Source of the DNA: VAXT01 sp035318925
GTDB taxonomy: Bacteria; Actinomycetota; Thermoleophilia; Gaiellales; Gaiellaceae
Length of the DNA stretch: 16,526 bases
Assembly: GCA_035318925.1 (NCBI GenBank)
Contig: DATHDS010000019.1
Span: 1 to 16,526, forward strand
Direction of reading: 5' to 3'
In this document: piece after piece, positions 1 to 8,226 of the stretch
Position numbering within the stretch: the first letter of the stretch is position 1
How the letters are laid out: the number at the start of each line of letters is the position of its first letter
Notes under the pieces: generated by a model
The model's input: only the letters and a program-made list of their open reading frames with translations
Databases searched by the model: none
What the model was told of the DNA's origin: nothing
Made by a program: the position numbers and the translations under genes

Positions 1-1483
<1,483 letters not shown>

Positions 1484-1487
<4 letters not shown>

Positions 1488-2770
1488 GGCTTGAACTGGG
1501 CTTCTTCGGTCGACCCCGCGAGCGCGAGCGTCGAGCTCTCCCCGAGCGCCTGGAGCACGGCATCGAAGTAGCCGGCGCCGACCTCGCGCTGATGCCGGGT
1601 CGCGGTGTACCCATGTTCCTCGAGCTCGAACTCGCGCTCCTGGAGGGCGACGTATGAGGTCATCCCGTCACGCGCGTACCCGTGCGCGAGCTCGAAGAGC
1701 GACGCGTTGAGCGCGTGGAAGCCCGCCAGCGTCACGAACTGGAAGCGGTAGCCGAGCGCACCGAGCTCATCCTGGAAGGAGGCGATCTGCGAGTCGTCGA
1801 GGTGACTGCGCCAGTTGAAGGAGGGCGAGCAGTTGTAGGCGAGGAGCTTGCCCGGGAAGCGCTCGTGAATCGCGTGGGCGAACTCGCGGGCCTCGCCCAT
1901 GTCGGGCGTCGAGGTCTCAAACCAGAGGATGTCGGCGTAGGGCGCGTAGGCGAGCGAACGAGCGATCACCGGCTCGAGGCCGTCGCGGATACGGAAGAAG
2001 CCTTCGGGCGTCCGCCCGTCGGTCAGGAACTCCTGGTCGGCCGGGTCGACGTCGCTCGTCAGGAGCGTTGCGCTCAGCGCGTCGGTGCGCGCGACGAGCA
2101 CCGTCGGCACGCCGGCGACGTCTGCGGCGAGGCGGGCGGCCGTCAGCGTGCGGATGAACTGGCTCGTCGGCACGAGCACCTTGCCTCCCAGGTGCCCGCA
2201 TTTCTTCTCCGCGGAGAGCTGGTCCTCGTAGTGGACGCCTGCGGCGCCGGCCTCGATCATCCCGCGCATCAGCTCGTAGGCCTGGAGGGGCCCGCCGAAG
2301 CCGGCCTCTGCGTCGGCGAGGATGGGGAGCATCCAGTCGACCTCGTTGCCTTCGACGGTCTCGACCTGGATCGCGCGCAGGAGCGCGTTGTTCAGGCGCC
2401 GGACGAGCGCAGGCGCGCTGTCCGCCGGGTAGAGGCTCTGATCTGGATAGGTCTGGCCGGCCAGGTTCGCGTCGGCGGCGACCTGCCACCCCGAGAGGTA
2501 GATCGCCTTCAACCCGGCCTTCGCCATCTGCACGGCCTGGCCGCCGGTCATGGCGCCGAGCGCCGTCACGGAGTCGTCGCCTTCGAGGAGCTGCCAAAGA
2601 CGCTCCGCTCCCAGTCGCGCAAGCGTGTGCTCGACCCGCACGGGGCCGCGCAGCCGCTCGACGTCCTCAGCCGTGTAGGGGCGCTCGATACCGCGCCAGC
2701 GGGGGCTCGTCGCCCAGTCCGCGAGGGGTGCCTGGCCGTTCGGCGAGTTGCCGTTTCCCGCTGCGGTCAT
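1484..2770 (-). CDS. aceA: Isocitrate lyase
   Basis: Cleaves isocitrate to glyoxylate and succinate, the committed step of the glyoxylate shunt used for growth on acetate or fatty acids. The protein has 428 residues, matching the known length of mycobacterial ICL1. The catalytic loop KKCGHLGGKV is intact with Cys191, and YLSGWQVAADAN, PDQSLYP, DAEAGFGG, the metal-binding region HYEDQ and LAYNCSPSFNW are all present. The ATG at 2770 is chosen because a perfect AGGAGG lies 6 nt upstream; the frame stays open further upstream but that stretch overlaps another small ORF. The malate synthase gene follows with a 4-bp overlap, and the 50-codon small ORF upstream ends inside the Shine-Dalgarno, so all three are probably one transcript. 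Expression is probably controlled by the operator-like sites at 2916-2995. Confidence 0.97.
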
Positions 2771-2776
2771 GAGTGG

Positions 2777-2783
2777 CCTCCTA
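2777..2783 (-). promoter_or_regulatory. aceA Shine-Dalgarno fused to upstream stop codon
   Basis: On the minus strand TAGGAGG combines the TAG stop of the 50-codon small ORF (2781-2783) with a consensus AGGAGG (2777-2782), six nucleotides before the aceA ATG. This settles the aceA start and suggests that ribosomes terminating on the small ORF reinitiate on aceA. Confidence 0.85.
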
Positions 2784-2933
2784 GTCGGTGTCGTGGTCGC
2801 GCTCGCAGAAGTCCGGGCACGTGCACTCGGCAACCTCGGCGGTGCTGAGGCACGGCTCTTCGAGCTTCATCTCGCGCTCGTTCTCAGCCACTCGTGGCGC
2901 TTCGACGAGTGTTGTGGATCCAAAATCGGTCAT
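2781..2933 (-). CDS. Cys-rich 50-residue small protein upstream of aceA (unrecognised)
   Basis: I do not recognise this family with certainty. It runs ATG to TAG with 50 codons. The N-terminal half is acidic and helical-looking (EAPRVAENEREMKLEEPC). The C-terminus clusters Cys28, Cys37, Cys39, Cys43 and His47 in the string CTCPDFCERDHD, a spacing (C-x-C-x3-C-x3-H) that could bind zinc or another metal. Its start codon overlaps the end of a 16-bp palindrome and lies 14 nt after a candidate -10 box, so the mRNA would have almost no leader. An internal ATG at codon 22 is an alternative start. Its stop overlaps the aceA Shine-Dalgarno. A regulatory leader peptide, a metal-binding partner of the glyoxylate enzymes, or a chance frame are the options. 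The coding case rests on the Cys/His cluster and the tight fit between promoter and aceA. Confidence 0.6.
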   Translation of the reverse strand: MTDFGSTTLVEAPRVAENEREMKLEEPCLSTAEVAECTCPDFCERDHDTD

Positions 2934-2947
2934 TTGGGATCCCAAAT
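2932..2947. promoter_or_regulatory. Palindromic operator candidate ATTTGGGATCCCAAAT
   Basis: A perfect 16-bp palindrome immediately downstream of the candidate aceA -10 box, covering the expected +1. This is the typical location of a repressor operator. GGATCC cores recur at 2916-2921 and 2990-2995, spaced 21 and 53 bp from the central one, close to two and five helical turns. The binding protein is unknown; IclR- and GntR-type regulators commonly control glyoxylate-shunt genes. Confidence 0.6.
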
Positions 2948-2974
2948 ACTATAACCATCCGCTCCGGACGCCAA
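2948..2974 (-). promoter_or_regulatory. Candidate promoter of the aceA operon
   Basis: Minus-strand -10 TATAGT (2948-2953) is a good sigma-70 match in an otherwise GC-rich region. A -35-like TTGGCG (2969-2974) sits 15 nt upstream; shifted by one it is TTTGGC with 16-nt spacing. The predicted start of transcription, near 2941, falls inside the 16-bp palindrome. Confidence 0.55.
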
Positions 2975-3002
2975 ACATCCGGAATTCTCGGATCCAGGAA
3001 GT

Positions 3003-3012
3003 GGTCTAGACC
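3003..3012. promoter_or_regulatory. GGTCTAGACC palindrome, GntR/HutC-type site candidate
   Basis: A perfect 10-bp palindrome, within AGTGGTCTAGACC, which matches most of the DasR-responsive element consensus known from streptomycetes. It overlaps the stop codon of the hydrolase gene and lies about 60 bp upstream of the predicted aceA transcription start. It may be partly a coincidence of the coding sequence. Confidence 0.35.
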
Positions 3013-3647
3013 TTGACGACCTTCGAGCCGCCCACGATCGCCTCGCGGCCGCCGGCGAACCGCACGAGCGCCTTGCCCTTGCCGTCGTAGTCGGGCGACC
3101 AGACCACGATCACGGCCTCCTCGCCGTCGACGCTGCACGGCTCGTCGCCCTCGGGCTCGTCGCCGCGCCAGACGCGGACGAACGGGTTCTCCTCCCACTC
3201 GCGTCCGATCGTCGTCTCCTCGGTGTGGCCGGGCAGGACGCGCGTCTCGGGAGGCAGCTTCATCAGCACCTCCATCACGGAGCGCCGGATCGCCGGCACG
3301 TCGCTTCCGCCACCGACCGCGTCCTTGAAGAGGATGTCGCCCGAGAAGCAGAGCTCGCCGTTGACGACGAACGCGAGATGGTCGTCCGAGTGGCCGGGCG
3401 TTGCGAGCGCCTCGACATGGAGCCCGCCCACCTCGAGGGGGCCGGTGACGACCTCGACCCCGAGCTCAGCCTCGTGCGCGACATGATCGTGGTGCGCGTG
3501 AGTCCGCAGGACGTGGTGCGGCTCCACGCTCCAGGCCCGTGCGATCTCGATGAGCGGCTCCATCGGCGGGCCGGAATCGACGAAGACAGCCGTCCCGCCC
3601 TCCTCGTCCGCGACGAGGTAGGCGTTCGACAGCCAGGCCGGCTCCAT
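3006..3647 (-). CDS. Metallo-beta-lactamase-fold hydrolase, glyoxalase II-like
   Basis: A 213-residue cytosolic MBL-fold protein with no signal peptide. Metal ligands appear in order: THAHHDH (His50, His52, Asp54, His55), GHSDDH (His86), SGDILF (Asp104) and LPGH (His141), followed by HTEETTIGREWEENPF, a typical ending of hydroxyacylglutathione hydrolase-like thioesterases. After about residue 158 there is an extra ~55-residue acidic then beta-rich tail not needed for the core fold. Actinobacteria generally lack glutathione, so the substrate may be another thiol ester; this is inference. The ATG at 3647 has no Shine-Dalgarno. A TTG at 3665, eight nucleotides after TAGCCT, is an alternative leaderless start adding six residues. 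The gene is divergent from pspA, with 57 bp between starts. Confidence 0.85.
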   Translation of the reverse strand: MEPAWLSNAYLVADEEGGTAVFVDSGPPMEPLIEIARAWSVEPHHVLRTHAHHDHVAHEAELGVEVVTGPLEVGGLHVEALATPGHSDDHLAFVVNGELCFSGDILFKDAVGGGSDVPAIRRSVMEVLMKLPPETRVLPGHTEETTIGREWEENPFVRVWRGDEPEGDEPCSVDGEEAVIVVWSPDYDGKGKALVRFAGGREAIVGGSKVVKV

Positions 3648-3693
3648 GCGTCGTTCGGTGAGCAAGGCTGGATAGGCTACTTCGACATCGAAG

Positions 3694-3699
3694 AGGAGG
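3694..3699 (+). promoter_or_regulatory. Shine-Dalgarno fixing the pspA GTG start
   Basis: AGGAGG five nucleotides before the GTG at 3705. The next in-frame ATG, at 3717, has no comparable site, so GTG is preferred. Confidence 0.7.
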
Positions 3700-3704
3700 A
3701 CAGT

Positions 3705-4436
3705 GTGGCAGGGCTCATGGAACGCACGATGACGATTATCAAGGCCAAGTGGAACAAGGTCCTGAACAAGGCGGAGAACCCGAACGAGACGCTCGACTAC
3801 TCGTACGAGCAGCAGCTCGAGCTGCTTCAGAACGTCAAGCGCGGCGTCGCCGACGTCGTCACGGCGAAGAAGCGGCTCCAGCTGCAGGCGGACAAGCTCG
3901 AGGCGAGCGTCCCCAAGCTCGAGTCGCAGGCGCGCGAGGCGCTCGGCGCGGGCCGCGAGGATCTGGCCCGGCTGGCGCTCGAGCGCAAGACGGGTGCCCA
4001 GACTCAGCTCCAGGATCTCGATCGCCAGGTCGACGAGCTCGAGGCCCAACAGGAGAAGCTCGTGGCGAACGAGAAGACGCTCTCCGCGAAGATCGAGTCA
4101 TTTCGGAGCCAGAAAGAGGTCATCAAGGCGCAGTACTCGGCGGCCGAGGCCTCGGTGCGGATCGGCGAGGCGTCAACCGGAATCGGCGACCAGATGGCCG
4201 ATACGGGTGCCGCCATCTCTCGCGCGCGCGACAAGACGGAGGAGATGCAGGCTCGCGCCTCTGCGATGGACGAGCTGATCGCCGGCGGCACGCTCGAGGA
4301 CTTCACGTCCGGCGGCGACACGCAGCTCGACCGTGAGCTCGCCCAGCTGACGTCCAAGTCGAAGGTCGACGACGAGCTCGCGAAGATGAAGGCCGAGATC
4401 GGCACCGGATCCGAGAGCAAGGAGCTTCCGCAGTAG
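3705..4436 (+). CDS. pspA: PspA/IM30 (Vipp1) family membrane-stress protein
   Basis: A 243-residue, almost entirely alpha-helical coiled-coil protein with charged heptads. Peripheral membrane proteins of this ESCRT-III-like family oligomerise on the inner face of the membrane and stabilise it under envelope stress. The N-terminus (MERTMTIIKAKWNKVLNKAENPNE, written here from residue 5) fits the amphipathic helix plus K-x-N-x-x-L-x-K-A-E-x-P pattern of PspA. A central region rich in Glu, Gln and Ala follows, then a linker with DFTSGGDTQLDRELAQL. The start GTG is supported by AGGAGG five nucleotides upstream. It is divergent from the MBL hydrolase and followed by the cupin gene. The PspA partner protein PspAB is encoded 2.3 kb away, which supports the assignment. 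Confidence 0.88.
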   Translation: MAGLMERTMTIIKAKWNKVLNKAENPNETLDYSYEQQLELLQNVKRGVADVVTAKKRLQLQADKLEASVPKLESQAREALGAGREDLARLALERKTGAQTQLQDLDRQVDELEAQQEKLVANEKTLSAKIESFRSQKEVIKAQYSAAEASVRIGEASTGIGDQMADTGAAISRARDKTEEMQARASAMDELIAGGTLEDFTSGGDTQLDRELAQLTSKSKVDDELAKMKAEIGTGSESKELPQ

Positions 4437-4489
4437 GACATCTCGCGCACTGGGACGACGTCGAGCCTGCTCGCCGTGAGATCGGCGAG

Positions 4490-5350
4490 ATGGCTGCGAG
4501 CTGGCAGCGGCTCGGCGATGCTGTCGGCTGCGTCGGGATCGGCGTCAATCGTGTTCAGATCGATCCGGGGCGGCTCTCGACTCCTCCCCACTCGCACGGA
4601 GCCTCCGAGGAGATCGTCTTCGTCCTCGGCGGGTCCGGCTTCTCCTGGCAGGACGAGCAGGTCTACGAGCTGCGCCCGGGCGACTGTGTCGTCCATCTCC
4701 CCGATCACGAGGAGCACACGCTGCGCGGAGGGCCCGACGGGCTCGAGGTGCTGATCTACGGGACCCGGCATCCGACCGAGATCGGCTGGCTGCCCCGCTC
4801 GAAGGCGATCCGTCTCGGCTGGCCGTGGGTCGAGGGCCGGACCGACAACCCCTGGGACGTCGAGGCGCAGGCCGAGCCCCTGGTCTTCGGCGACCCGGCT
4901 CCGCGGCCCAAGAACATCGTCAACGTGGACGAGGCCGAGGCCGAGGAGTGGGAGCAGGGCGACTGCGGTGACGTCGAGAGAGCGCTCGGCCGTCAGGCGG
5001 GCTCCCTGCATGCGGGCATGCGGCACGAGGTGATCCCCGCGGGAAAGCTCAACTGCCCGCCGCATTGCCACGGCTCGGAAGAGGAGTTCTTCGTCGTGCT
5101 CGACGGCGAGGGCACCTGTCTCCTGGGTGACGAGGAGCATCCCATGCGGCGGGGCTCGATCGTCGGTCGCCCGCCCGGCACCGGAGTCGCACACGCGTTC
5201 CGCGGGCCGCTGACGCTCCTCACCTACGGCACGAAAGAGCCGAACGACATCGGTTACTACCCGCGCTCGAACAAGATCGGCTTCTTCGGCGTCGGCGTCA
5301 TCGGCCGCATCGAGAAGCTCGACTTCTGGGACGGCGAGCCGCCCAGCTAG
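4490..5350 (+). CDS. Tandem two-domain cupin protein (bicupin)
   Basis: At least 286 residues with two similar halves. Half 1 has PPHSHGASEE (His34, His36, Glu41) and a late His76; half 2 has PPHCHGSEEE (His192, His194, Glu198) and His235. After each cupin comes the same tail, YGT-x2-P-x2-IG-x2-PRS-x2-I (90-107 and 246-263), so the whole unit was duplicated. The residues suit metal binding, but I cannot name the reaction; sugar or small-acid modifying or binding roles are possible. The reading frame carries family-like sequence upstream of the ATG (HWDDVEPARREIGE). No ATG, GTG or TTG occurs there: the expected start position is GTA at 4433, eight nucleotides after AAGGAG. The listed ATG is therefore a minimal start. 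The gene ends 3 bp from the convergent dsbA-like gene. Confidence 0.85.
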   Translation: MAASWQRLGDAVGCVGIGVNRVQIDPGRLSTPPHSHGASEEIVFVLGGSGFSWQDEQVYELRPGDCVVHLPDHEEHTLRGGPDGLEVLIYGTRHPTEIGWLPRSKAIRLGWPWVEGRTDNPWDVEAQAEPLVFGDPAPRPKNIVNVDEAEAEEWEQGDCGDVERALGRQAGSLHAGMRHEVIPAGKLNCPPHCHGSEEEFFVVLDGEGTCLLGDEEHPMRRGSIVGRPPGTGVAHAFRGPLTLLTYGTKEPNDIGYYPRSNKIGFFGVGVIGRIEKLDFWDGEPPS

Positions 5351-5353
5351 TCC

Positions 5354-6163
5354 TCAGCGAAGCGCGTCGTCGATCGCGGCAGAGAGCGAGGCGATGTCCG
5401 TCTGCGAGCTCACCGAGACCTCGTGCAGCTTCCCGCCGGTCTTTCCCACGAAAAACGTCGGCGTCGCATTGACCTTGTCGGCGGTCCGCTGCGCATCGAT
5501 CGCCGTCTCCTGATCGGTCACGGCGGCCGAGCCACGGGCGCTCAGTAGCGCGGAAACGTCGAGGCCCCGAACGCTCGCCGCGGCGGCGTTGATCATGCGT
5601 TCGTCGAGCCAACCGGTGTTCTCGACGCCCTGGTTGAAGTAGAGGATCTCCATGAAGTTGAACATCCGGTCCTGAGCGCCAGCCGCGAGCGCAGCCGCAC
5701 GGCCGCGCTCCGAGTCGGGCCCGATGAAGGCGATCGGCCTCGCCTCGAGCTTCACCTTCCCCGTGCGGACATAGCGGGGGACGAGCTGCGGCAGGGCCTG
5801 GGTCTCGAACTGCTGGCACGCCGGGCACTGGAGATCGATGTACTCGACCACCGTCACGGGCGCCTTCTCCGCGCCGAGGACGTTTCCGTGCTGAGGGATG
5901 CCGTGGAGGAGCTGCTGCGCTTCGGACGCGTTCGGCAGGGCGTTCTGGAGAGAGCCGGTCGCCGGTGTGCTGCTGGACGGGGACGAGCCGCCACCGGTGA
6001 AAGCGATGGCCAGACCGGCCCCGACGGCCACGAGGGCGATCACCGCGGCCGCCGCGAGCAAGACCTTCGGCGATGCCCGCCGGCCGCCGCGCTGTCCCCT
6101 GACGGGAGGCGGCGCGGCGTTCGCCTCGCGCCGGCGCCTCTTGCTGGCCTTGCCGCTCGTCAT
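5354..6163 (-). CDS. Membrane-anchored DsbA/BdbD-like thiol-disulfide oxidoreductase
   Basis: A 269-residue protein with a basic cytoplasmic N-terminus (1-33, rich in Lys and Arg), one transmembrane anchor (about 34-55), a Ser/Gly/Pro linker and an extracytoplasmic DsbA-type thioredoxin domain (about 95-269). The active site is CPAC (Cys113, Cys116) and the cis-proline loop is NATPTFF (Pro235). An inserted helical region lies between them, as in DsbA_2/DsbG-like domains. It should oxidise or isomerise cysteines in exported proteins. The start ATG overlaps the stop of the upstream dsbB-like gene as ATGA, which makes the two a translationally coupled oxidant pair like Bacillus BdbC/BdbD. No oddities apart from the long basic N-terminus. 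Confidence 0.92.
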   Translation of the reverse strand: MTSGKASKRRRREANAAPPPVRGQRGGRRASPKVLLAAAAVIALVAVGAGLAIAFTGGGSSPSSSTPATGSLQNALPNASEAQQLLHGIPQHGNVLGAEKAPVTVVEYIDLQCPACQQFETQALPQLVPRYVRTGKVKLEARPIAFIGPDSERGRAAALAAGAQDRMFNFMEILYFNQGVENTGWLDERMINAAAASVRGLDVSALLSARGSAAVTDQETAIDAQRTADKVNATPTFFVGKTGGKLHEVSVSSQTDIASLSAAIDDALR

Positions 6164-6717
6164 GACTCCAGCGTACGACCTGAGTCGAAGGCCGCGAGCA
6201 GTAGAAACGCGAACACCAGCGCGAATCCCGTCAATGCCAACGTTGGGATCGTCACGTAGCCGAACTCGTTGATCCACTTCGTCGCGCACCCGCCGGGGGC
6301 CGAGAACTTGCACGACTGGGCCTCGTTGACGACACCGTTCTCCACCAGCAGGTGGTAGACCGAGACGCCTGCCCCGATCACGGGCAATGGCAGCAGGTAA
6401 CGGGCGACGCGATGGTCGTTCGCCAGAGCCGCGAGCAACGTGACGATCGACAGCGGGTACATGAAGATCCGCTGATACCAGCAGAGCTCGCAGGGAATGA
6501 AGTTCGCGACCTCCGAGAAGAAAAGGCTGCCCCCGGTGGCGATCGCGGAGACGAGGAACGCAAGCCAGAGCTCGTAGCCCCAGAGCGCCTCGCGCACCCA
6601 GGCCAGAGGCGAACGGACGCCGGCGAACGCGAGCAGTCCGAGCACGAGGAGCGCCACAGCGAGAACCTGACCGGCCACCCCCAGCGCCGCAAGCGCCACG
6701 ATGACGTCATGTGTCAT
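6160..6717 (-). CDS. DsbB/BdbC-family disulfide bond formation membrane protein
   Basis: A 185-residue polytopic membrane protein that should reoxidise its DsbA-like partner and pass electrons to quinone. The hallmark CELCWYQRI (Cys76, Cys79) follows a transmembrane helix. A second cysteine pair, Cys136 and Cys144, lies in the external loop SCKFSAPGGC before the last helix. Five hydrophobic segments are visible (about 10-32, 48-68, 84-99, 106-124, 155-176); the first is an extra N-terminal helix relative to the four-helix core. The start ATG lies two nucleotides after the pspAB stop (TAGGCATG). The frame overlaps the dsbA-like gene by 4 bp. Many actinobacteria use a VKOR homologue instead, so a true DsbB-type enzyme is noteworthy. 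Confidence 0.92.
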   Translation of the reverse strand: MTHDVIVALAALGVAGQVLAVALLVLGLLAFAGVRSPLAWVREALWGYELWLAFLVSAIATGGSLFFSEVANFIPCELCWYQRIFMYPLSIVTLLAALANDHRVARYLLPLPVIGAGVSVYHLLVENGVVNEAQSCKFSAPGGCATKWINEFGYVTIPTLALTGFALVFAFLLLAAFDSGRTLES

Positions 6718-6719
6718 GC

Positions 6720-7289
6720 CTAGATCGGCGCGTCGAAGAGGGCGAGCCAGCGGCTGAGATCCGGCTCGATCGGCAGCTCCTGCTCGAGCTTCGCCTTGAG
6801 CTCGAGCTCCTCGGCGTTGTCCCGCTCCTTGCCCTCGCCGGTGGGGACGAACGGCCAGAACGCGCCGCGCTTGAAGCCGTAGATCCAGTAGACCGGGCTC
6901 TTGCCGCCCTGGAACTTGAAGGCCGCGGCCAGCAGCTGCTCGCCGAAGCCGCGGGCGACGAGCTCCGAGGCGACGAGGTGGACCGTCGCCACGAGCTCCT
7001 CGAAGTCGTTGTCCCGGATGATCAGCCACTCGTAGCCGAACTCGTCGCCCCGGCGTTCGATCTTCGAGTGTGAGTCTTTGGCGGCGACGTCGAGGAGCTC
7101 TTGGAGCTCGTTCTCGGCCCGGACGAACTCCTCCGCCGAGAGCGGCTTGAAGATGACGGCCGCGTCTCCGGTCGGCTTCAGCCCGAGGTCGGTCTCGAGC
7201 GTGATCCGCGCCGTCGTGATCGCGAAGAGCCTCTGCTCGTCCGCCTTCTTGAGCTTCTTGCGCCCAAAGAGGACGTCCGTCAGGCCCAA
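6720..7289 (-). CDS. pspAB: PspA-associated protein PspAB
   Basis: A 189-residue soluble protein that I recognise as the PspAB family, usually found in actinobacteria beside htpX and linked to pspA. Typical stretches are the N-terminus MGLTDVLFGRKKLKK, then FKPLSAEEFVRAENELQELL (48-67), SPVYWIYGFKRGAFWPFVPT (131-150) and the C-terminus EPDLSRWLALFDAPI. No catalytic motif or membrane segment is visible; the role is inferred as membrane-stress signalling or support of PspA. The start is a TTG, chosen because it yields the family-like MGL N-terminus and because AGG lies six nucleotides upstream; the preceding htpX stop is 7 bp away. No ATG or GTG gives a sensible start. Confidence 0.85.
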   Translation of the reverse strand: MGLTDVLFGRKKLKKADEQRLFAITTARITLETDLGLKPTGDAAVIFKPLSAEEFVRAENELQELLDVAAKDSHSKIERRGDEFGYEWLIIRDNDFEELVATVHLVASELVARGFGEQLLAAAFKFQGGKSPVYWIYGFKRGAFWPFVPTGEGKERDNAEELELKAKLEQELPIEPDLSRWLALFDAPI

Positions 7290-7296
7290 GCCAAAC

Positions 7297-8226
7297 CTAG
7301 GACGTGGTGTCGATCGGGCGGCCCATCTCGCGTGAGATCTCGGCCAGGCGGGCGAGCCGCTTCTCGAGCGGCGGATGGTCCATGAAGAGCTCGGAGGTCC
7401 GCGCCTTGACGCTCGCGGGGATGATGAAGAAGGCATTCATGCCCGCGACCTCGCGCAGGTCGCGCGCCGGGATCTGCGTGATCTGGCTCGAGATCTTCTG
7501 GAGCGCGCTCATCAGATACTCGGGCGCGCCCGTGATGAGCGCCGAGCCCCGGTCGGCTGCGTACTCGCGGTACCGCGAGATCGTGCGGATCAGGACCCAG
7601 CTGACGACGTAGGTGATCGCCGAGACGGCGACGACGATCAGCCAGACCGGAACCGCATTGTTGTTGTTGCTGTTCCGGCCGCCGAAGCCGCCGAACATGC
7701 CCGCGTAGAGGCCGAAGCGGGTCAGCAAGGCGGCCAGCATGGCGAAGAAGGAGGCGACGGTCATCACGAGCACGTCACGGTTGGCGATGTGCGTCAACTC
7801 GTGCGCCAGCACGCCCTCGATCTCCTTCGGCTCGAGCCGGTTCATGAGGCCTTCCGTGACGGCAACCACCGCGTGCTTCTGGTTTCGGCCCGTGGCGAAC
7901 GCGTTGGGCACGTCCGTCGGCACGATTGCCACCCGCGGCTTGGGCAGGTCGGCCATCGCTGCGAGGCGCTCGACCATCTCGTGGAGCTGGGGCGCCTGCT
8001 CGGGAGTGACGACCTTCGCGCCCGAGGCTGCGAGTGCGAGCTTGTCGGAGGTGTAGTACTGGAAGAAGGCCAGGCCGACGACGATCACGACCATCAGCCA
8101 GACCCCGGCGTTGAAGATGTAGAACAGGACGAGCGCGAAACCGACATACAGCAGTCCGAGCAGGAAGCTGGTCAACAGCATGCGTAGAGAGAGGCCGGTG
8201 TCGCGTCCGTAAGCCTTCCGTTTCAT
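7297..8226 (-). CDS. htpX: Zinc metalloprotease HtpX
   Basis: A 309-residue membrane-bound M48-family protease that degrades misfolded membrane proteins with its active site facing the cytoplasm. The zinc site is HELTH (His142, Glu143, His146) with the third ligand Glu221 in REYAADRGSA. Two N-terminal hydrophobic helices (about 16-38 and 42-57) and a second pair (about 153-175 and 193-214), split by the Gly/Asn-rich loop FGGFGGRNSNNNN, match HtpX topology. AAGGAG precedes the ATG with an 11-nt spacer, a little long. It is the first gene of the operon htpX-pspAB-dsbB-dsbA and starts only 17 bp from the divergent membrane-protein gene, so its promoter must reach into that gene. Confidence 0.95.
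   Translation of the reverse strand: MKRKAYGRDTGLSLRMLLTSFLLGLLYVGFALVLFYIFNAGVWLMVVIVVGLAFFQYYTSDKLALAASGAKVVTPEQAPQLHEMVERLAAMADLPKPRVAIVPTDVPNAFATGRNQKHAVVAVTEGLMNRLEPKEIEGVLAHELTHIANRDVLVMTVASFFAMLAALLTRFGLYAGMFGGFGGRNSNNNNAVPVWLIVVAVSAITYVVSWVLIRTISRYREYAADRGSALITGAPEYLMSALQKISSQITQIPARDLREVAGMNAFFIIPASVKARTSELFMDHPPLEKRLARLAEISREMGRPIDTTS

Noticed and set aside
2771..2833. Upstream extension of isocitrate lyase by 21 codons
   Set aside because: The added peptide is low-complexity Ser/Thr/Arg, overlaps the Cys-rich small ORF in another frame, and has no ribosome site. The internal ATG with AGGAGG is far better.
1682..2848. 388-codon open frame on the plus strand opposite aceA
   Set aside because: Antisense of isocitrate lyase; no recognisable domain.
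3648..4049. N-terminal extension of the MBL hydrolase through the pspA gene
   Set aside because: The extension is antisense to the PspA coding sequence, which has a strong ribosome site and family-like N-terminus.
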